Source: Candidatus Babelota bacterium
GTDB lineage: Bacteria; JAGOBX01
Direction of reading: 5' to 3'
Assembly (NCBI GenBank): GCA_017999075.1
Contig: JAGOBX010000136.1
Coordinates: forward strand, 1 to 8,378
DNA length: 8,378 nucleotides
Shown in pieces: positions 3,922 to 8,378 of the stretch. Under the pieces are notes generated by a model that saw only the letters and a program-made list of their open reading frames with translations, did no database searches and was not told the DNA's origin. The translations under genes and the position numbers were made by a program. Position 1 is the first letter of the stretch. Each line of letters starts with the position of its first letter.

Positions 3922-5259
3922 ATGGATTATACAAAATTAACAAACGAAGAACTTGTAAAAAAAATACAGGACAGCGGGTGCGTGAACTGTCAGAATGCGC
4001 TGTTTGAACGCTTGTTCGATTACAGCGGATATTATATACAAAACAAATATTATAATATTAATGAATCAGAAAGAGATGACATAATCTCCGAAACAATCGC
4101 GCGTTTTTTCAATACGCTCGATAGGTTTGACCATATGAAAAGTAAAGTATTAACTTATTTTACAACCATTATGCGCAACAAATGCAACGATTATTTCAAG
4201 AAACATAAACTTGTTAAAACCGAGAGTTTGGACGCATTAATAAGCGAAAGCAGCGATGATTCATTTATAAACTTTGCGCAAGCGGATGATTTTAATTTTG
4301 ACGCGCATACGGCCTCATCAGAAATTTTTAATTCAGTATTGAATTCATTGCGCCGTCTGCAAAATTACGATTATAAAATTGCGCTGTTCCTGCGGCTGAA
4401 TGTCGGTCTGGACAACCGCGAGATAGCCGAGCTTACAGGCAGGAGCGAAAACACTGTTAAAAGCGATGTATCGCGCGGTATTAAAGAGATTATTCTGATG
4501 CTTGAAGAGTATTGGGGCGAACTTGATAATGAATTGCTGGCGTTTTTCAATCATAACATATCCGGCTTGAAACTGAACCAAAAAGATATAAACAAAATCA
4601 GTGATACATTAACAAGACAGATTCTTGAAAAACGGTTTTTAGAAAATTATGAATACCGCGCGATAGCAAAAAAATTCAATCTTAACGAGCAACAGGTATT
4701 CGAAAAAATTATCGAAGGTATTAATTATATCATTGACAAAGGTATGACGCGTAAAAATAAAATTACTATTGAATCATTAGATGCCGATAGCATTGACAGA
4801 ATATTGAATTACATAACGCCGCTTAATAAAATGCTGTTTCGGCTGCCTAAAAACCGTAATACGCAGAATAACATTAACGAAGAAATTATTTATCTAATCG
4901 CATTATGTATTAACCGTTTTGATATGCCTGAAACAACGGCTGAATATTCGGATTTCGGTATTTTCATCGGCAGTATGATTGAATACAATAATTACAGTTT
5001 TGACGAGTTTGCCGACAAACTGCAAATCAGCAAACTCGAACTTACATCGTATATGAACAACCTTAAATTCCCGGATGAAAAGATTAAAACTAAGATTGCA
5101 AAATTATTTAATATTAAAGTATCGGAACTCAACTTGATTATTGAACACACAAGCGCGAAACTTGCGATGATTGCTAAAATGAAGAAAACCTCGCGCGCAG
5201 ACATTAACCATAATAAATTTAAAAACGAATTACGCAAAAAAGTTATTCGCAATGAATAA
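3922..5259 (+). CDS. ECF-type RNA polymerase sigma factor with a long C-terminal extension
   Basis: The N-terminal half is a complete ECF sigma factor. Region 2 (about residues 25-95) has the helix DDIISETIARFFNTLDRFD (52-70) and LTYFTTIMRNKCNDYFKKHK (77-96) for core binding and -10 recognition. Region 4 (about 135-195) has the helix-turn-helix NREIAELTGRSENTVKSDVSRG (165-186) for the -35 element. A normal ECF factor would end near residue 195. This one continues for 250 residues: a second sigma4-like helix-turn-helix (about 225-270, around YRAIAKKFNLNEQQVFEKI) and an Xre-like helical segment (about 345-408), then a basic tail. The extension may bind DNA, restrain the sigma activity or be a protease target. 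The ATG has no Shine-Dalgarno. The stop codon overlaps the start of the CHAT protease gene by 8 nt, so the two are made together. No separate anti-sigma gene is present. Confidence 0.9.
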   Translation: MDYTKLTNEELVKKIQDSGCVNCQNALFERLFDYSGYYIQNKYYNINESERDDIISETIARFFNTLDRFDHMKSKVLTYFTTIMRNKCNDYFKKHKLVKTESLDALISESSDDSFINFAQADDFNFDAHTASSEIFNSVLNSLRRLQNYDYKIALFLRLNVGLDNREIAELTGRSENTVKSDVSRGIKEIILMLEEYWGELDNELLAFFNHNISGLKLNQKDINKISDTLTRQILEKRFLENYEYRAIAKKFNLNEQQVFEKIIEGINYIIDKGMTRKNKITIESLDADSIDRILNYITPLNKMLFRLPKNRNTQNNINEEIIYLIALCINRFDMPETTAEYSDFGIFIGSMIEYNNYSFDEFADKLQISKLELTSYMNNLKFPDEKIKTKIAKLFNIKVSELNLIIEHTSAKLAMIAKMKKTSRADINHNKFKNELRKKVIRNE

Positions 5260-7954
5260 TCATCATATTTCAAATACAGAATATAAGTCGGCGGAATATT
5301 ATCTTCTGACTATCCCATTCAGCGCTGCCCAACAATTATTTACTCAGAATGTTGAAAAACCGCGTAATTATTCATTAAATGACTGCGGTTTGAAATTAAA
5401 AAATTATATAATCAATTATATAAACGCTGAATTGATTATTGACAGTTTTATCATTATGCCCGAATATATTTCGCTGCTGTTGACTACAATCAAAGACAAT
5501 AATGACCGCATAGAACGGTTTGAAAATAATTCCTTATCGCCGCTGCGATTTAATGAAATCATAGAGAGAAAAATATCAGTATCAAAAAAACTGTTCAATG
5601 AATTGAAGAAATTCAAACGCCTGCTTAAAATAGAATTTCCTTTTATTACACTCTCTAAAAATTATTATGACGCGATTATTACTGAAAAAACAAAGTGGGT
5701 ATATTACAGAAAATTAATCGTGTCATTAGCAAATTTTGAAACCGCGGAAAACTATAGAAAACTCGCGTGGCGCAACAACTGGACGCGCAACTTCGAACTT
5801 GCAGGCAAAAATTTTTATATAGCTATAGAACACTATGAAAAAATAAAAGATATACTTGATATTGAAAGTATGCTGATTAATTACTTGCAGGCGCGCCGCG
5901 GGTTGGCGCTCTCATTAAGTTTTCTTTTGAAGAATAATATTTCGCAAAACCATTCTGAATATAATCTTGAATTAATCGACAAACTGCTTATTAAATTTCC
6001 GCAATCGCGCGCTGAACTGACGCTGGAAAAATTAAAAAATATTCAGTCGCTGATAATTACAACAAGCCAGACAAATGACGAAGCAAAATATCTCGATTAT
6101 CTTGAAAAACAATTGAATACTTCAAAAGCGGCTAAGAATTATTATTATCTCGCGCTCGCATATCAGAATTACGGACTTTATTGTTATGCAAAAAAAGATT
6201 TAAAAAGCGCGCGCAAATATTTTGAAAAAGCATATAACAGCAAGTCCATACATCCGTTAAAAAGATTGGAGATGCTGCTTTACAAGACATTAATTTTGAT
6301 GGACGAAAACAAAATAAAAGAGGCAATCAATAATCTCGAATTAATTGAAAAAAAATTCAGCGCTAATGATATATTCGACCATAAAATTTATTTTAATCTC
6401 GCGTTATGCGAATACTCTAATAAAAATTATGCAATCGCGATGAATCATTTTGAAAAAGCAATTGAGTATAATGACAGGAATATGGCGAGTATAAAAGATT
6501 TTGAAAGCCGCGCGTTATTCGCCGGCAAACGCGCGCGCTTATTTAATAAAGCAATAGAATGCGCTGCGCGCGCATCTAAAAAAACGGAGTATATAATTAA
6601 TTTGATAGACAAAGCCAAATCGCGCAGTTTCAACGAAATCATTTTTAACAAGAATAATTTATCTGTTGAGAATATCAAAATCCCGGAATTCAAACAACTC
6701 GCTGAAACAGAAACAAAATTGACAGAAGCGCGAAACAATTATTTTTATTCCAAAACAAAATTCACAGACAACAACGCCGCGAATAATAACAATGATGCAA
6801 ATATCATACTAAAAAAAATTAAAGCATTAGAAACCAATAAAAATGAGTTGCTGATTAAAATAAAATATAAGAATACGAATTTATATTCGCAGATTGCGCT
6901 GCCTGAAATAAATATCAACGCTATAAAAAATAATATACCTGAAAACTCGATTATTATTGACTATTACGCGACCGAAAATATTTTGTTGATAATTTTGATA
7001 AGCGGACAATTCATAAAAATGAAAACTGTTGATATTTCACTGTCCGAATTAAACAGCGCCGCCGATAATTTCATAAACTTTATCAATAGATTCAAATATT
7101 ATTCTATTGACTGCGCAAACGCGCTTACCTTAAAACAATTCAACTGGTTTGCCGGAACGCTCTATGAAATGCTTGTTAAACCAATCGAAAAAGAAATACT
7201 CGATTTTAAAAATATCATTATTTCGCCGAACAGTCATCTGCATAACATTTCATTTGCCGCGCTTATAGACGCGCGCGCCAAACTTTTAATTGAGTCATTT
7301 AATATAAGTTATATCCCGAGTTTGCGGACACTTGAAAATCTGAATATTGAAAAAAGAAAAATTAAAGAGTGCAGAAATCTTATTATTGCTAACGCTACGA
7401 ATGATTTGTATTATTCAGAAATCGAAGCCCAATACATATCCAAAAAAATGAAAACCAAATCTTTTGTAAATAAACGCGCCACAAAAAATAATTTTTTGCG
7501 GAACGCTGATAAATTCGAGATTATACATTTCGCGTGTCACGCTGATTACAGAGCTGACGCGCCCGAATTTTCGCATATACTTTTAAGAAACGAACATAAT
7601 CAATTTGTCAACCTTGAAATTAACGAAATTATAAATCTCAATTTATCGAATGTTGAACTGCTGGTATTGTCATCGTGTTTGACAGGCGTATCAAATATAA
7701 TCAAAGGCGATGAACTCGTGTCATTAGCGCGCGCGTTTCTGTTTGCAGGCGTGAAATGCGTAATAGTATCTCTCTGGGAAATAGACGATAAAATCACTGC
7801 CGAACTGATGATGCGGTTTTATGATATGCTGCTGCAAACCGGCAATTCGCAATATTCGCTTAAATGCGCGCAACTGCATATAAAAGAAAAATATGTGTAT
7901 CCTTACTACTGGACGGGCTTTAATGTTATAGGTTTAAATGAATTCAAAAATTAA
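5252..7954 (+). CDS. TPR-CHAT caspase-like protease with an N-terminal RAYT-like domain
   Basis: CHAT proteins are caspase-like cysteine proteases. The CHAT domain covers about residues 555-895 and has both catalytic residues: His763 in HFACHAD (759-765) and Cys809 in LSSCLTG (806-812), plus the closing YYWTGFNVIG. Before it lie TPR-like helix pairs (about 165-200, 293-330, 378-410) and the SFNEII segment (459-464) common at the TPR-CHAT junction. The N-terminal 160 residues are unexpected: YYLLTIPF (16-23), YSLNDCG (40-46), IDSFIIMPEYISLLL (63-77) and NYYDAIITEK (137-146) follow the order of IS200-like/RAYT Y1 transposases, but the HUH histidines are replaced (PEYIS for PNHIH), so it should not be a working transposase. 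Tyr138/Tyr139 remain at the catalytic tyrosine position. The ATG lies inside the sigma gene end (ATGAATAA overlap) with no ribosome site, implying translational coupling. No signal peptide or membrane segment, so it is cytoplasmic. Confidence 0.9.
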   Translation: MNNHHISNTEYKSAEYYLLTIPFSAAQQLFTQNVEKPRNYSLNDCGLKLKNYIINYINAELIIDSFIIMPEYISLLLTTIKDNNDRIERFENNSLSPLRFNEIIERKISVSKKLFNELKKFKRLLKIEFPFITLSKNYYDAIITEKTKWVYYRKLIVSLANFETAENYRKLAWRNNWTRNFELAGKNFYIAIEHYEKIKDILDIESMLINYLQARRGLALSLSFLLKNNISQNHSEYNLELIDKLLIKFPQSRAELTLEKLKNIQSLIITTSQTNDEAKYLDYLEKQLNTSKAAKNYYYLALAYQNYGLYCYAKKDLKSARKYFEKAYNSKSIHPLKRLEMLLYKTLILMDENKIKEAINNLELIEKKFSANDIFDHKIYFNLALCEYSNKNYAIAMNHFEKAIEYNDRNMASIKDFESRALFAGKRARLFNKAIECAARASKKTEYIINLIDKAKSRSFNEIIFNKNNLSVENIKIPEFKQLAETETKLTEARNNYFYSKTKFTDNNAANNNNDANIILKKIKALETNKNELLIKIKYKNTNLYSQIALPEININAIKNNIPENSIIIDYYATENILLIILISGQFIKMKTVDISLSELNSAADNFINFINRFKYYSIDCANALTLKQFNWFAGTLYEMLVKPIEKEILDFKNIIISPNSHLHNISFAALIDARAKLLIESFNISYIPSLRTLENLNIEKRKIKECRNLIIANATNDLYYSEIEAQYISKKMKTKSFVNKRATKNNFLRNADKFEIIHFACHADYRADAPEFSHILLRNEHNQFVNLEINEIINLNLSNVELLVLSSCLTGVSNIIKGDELVSLARAFLFAGVKCVIVSLWEIDDKITAELMMRFYDMLLQTGNSQYSLKCAQLHIKEKYVYPYYWTGFNVIGLNEFKN

Positions 7955-8282
7955 AAAACACACTGGCAGAAATTTTATGAAAAAAATAGTCCACAGAACC
8001 AGCATTGCTATTTAAATCAAAATTTTCTCACCTCAATAGCCGAGCAATCAATTTCATTTCTTATAATAATTTTATACACTTTTAAAATCATCTCATACAA
8101 TTTTTCGTCAAAATTTGAAATTAAATGATTTTGGGCGAGATGGATATTCTGATGGGTACTGTATTTTTTGAATGCAAATATTATTCTTAATTTTAAATTT
8201 TTGATATATTTACTTGAAATATGACTTGATGTATTGTATGATGATATTATAAAAATTAGTAAAATGTAGTTTGAAAAATAAT
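7955..8282. other. Intergenic region with a decayed-looking minus-strand reading frame
   Basis: No clear terminator of the CHAT operon was found after the TAA at 7952-7954. An open minus-strand frame (8017-8352) is mostly the antisense of the next promoter and gene, but its last 50 codons (8017 to about 8165, including ISNFDEKLYEMILKVYKII) read like protein. It has no ribosome site at a plausible start and I cannot identify it; it may be a gene remnant or chance. The sigma70-type promoter for the next gene lies at 8214-8242. Confidence 0.4.
8214..8242 (+). promoter_or_regulatory. Sigma70-type promoter of the AlbA_2 gene
   Basis: TTGAAA (8214-8219), a 17-nt spacer, then TATGAT (8237-8242). 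Both hexamers match the sigma70 consensus at five of six or four of six bases and the spacing is ideal. Transcription would begin near 8249 and give a leader of about 34 nt. This differs clearly from the ECF-type sites elsewhere in the window, so this gene is probably under housekeeping control. Confidence 0.5.
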
Positions 8283-8378
8283 ATGAACAAAAAACAACTT
8301 TTAGAGAAATTAAGCGGTATTGAATGGACTGATTTTGAATGTAAGGAAGCAAGGGCTGAACTACCTAAAGATATTTGG
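8283..8378 (+). CDS. AlbA_2 (Schlafen-like) DNA-binding domain protein, N-terminal fragment
   Basis: Only the first 32 codons are in the window; the gene continues to the right with no stop. The visible residues include EWTDFECKEARAELPKDIW (14-32), the typical opening of the AlbA_2 / Schlafen-type domain, in which an E-x-K strand and the LPKD(I/L)W helix start lead into a conserved 'SAFANT' segment that would lie just past the window end. Bacterial proteins of this group are often annotated as ATP-binding, RecG-related or transcriptional regulators, and they occur frequently in accessory and defence regions. The ATG has no Shine-Dalgarno but follows the sigma70-type promoter at 8214-8242 at a sensible distance. 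The full architecture and function cannot be judged. Confidence 0.75.
   Translation, partial: MNKKQLLEKLSGIEWTDFECKEARAELPKDIW

Noticed and set aside
3922-7954. A type III-E CRISPR (Craspase) locus, because of the CHAT protease and sigma factor
   Set aside because: There is no repeat-spacer array, no Cas7-11-like gene and no Csx30/Csx31-like protein in the window. The resemblance is one of logic only.
8017-8352. A 111-codon minus-strand ORF at the right end
   Set aside because: Most of it is antisense to the promoter and start of the AlbA_2 gene and has a low-complexity hydrophobic composition. Only its last ~50 codons look protein-like.

Overview
The window is an AT-rich bacterial accessory region with standard code and short transcription units. 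The organism cannot be named from it. SD-less starts on the sigma-CHAT pair would suit a Bacteroidota/Chlorobiota-like (FCB) host, but several other genes have strong Shine-Dalgarno sites and the last gene has an ordinary sigma70-type promoter, so this is only a guess.

Layout, left to right. (1) 1-341: an intergenic region with three inverted repeats and a candidate ECF-type promoter. (2) 342-1122, plus strand: a 55-aa ORF with a perfect SD, followed by an unrecognised 189-aa protein. (3) 1123-1450: a tract of hairpins between convergent genes, possibly containing a REP-like element. (4) 1451-2076, minus strand: a toxin-antitoxin pair, Doc (Fic fold) with an AbrB/MazE-like antitoxin. (5) 2077-2408: AT-rich palindromes, a second ECF-type promoter, and a very GC-rich block that folds on paper as a three-way junction. 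(6) 2409-3470, minus strand: a PD-(D/E)XK nuclease-like protein with a NucS/DUF91-type motif. (7) 3471-3921: an intergenic region with two divergent ECF-type promoters. (8) 3922-7954, plus strand: an ECF sigma factor with a long C-terminal extension, overlapping by 8 nt a 900-aa TPR-CHAT protease. (9) 7955-8378: an intergenic region, a good sigma70-type promoter and the first 32 codons of an AlbA_2 (Schlafen-like) protein that runs off the end.

The main discovery is that four intergenic sites share one spacing and sequence, (TGC or TTT)AAC-N16-(C/A)GTAT(A/T)A, which is the form of an ECF sigma promoter (compare TGAAAC-N16-CGTA of Bacillus sigmaW-type factors). One lies before the sigma gene, suggesting autoregulation. 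One diverges from it toward the nuclease gene. One precedes the structured GC-rich block. One precedes the 55-aa/189-aa operon. This suggests a local regulon: the sigma factor controls its own CHAT protease partner, a nuclease, a possible small RNA and an unknown operon.

The CHAT protein also starts with about 150 residues that read like a degenerate IS200-like/RAYT (Y1 transposase) domain whose HUH histidines are lost. A nucleic-acid-binding sensor domain fused to a caspase-like protease, translationally coupled to a sigma factor with a long tail, recalls the type III-E CRISPR logic in which a TPR-CHAT protease acts on a sigma-factor pathway, but here there is no CRISPR array or Cas protein. 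The functional model is inference; the motifs and promoter spacings are visible in the sequence.
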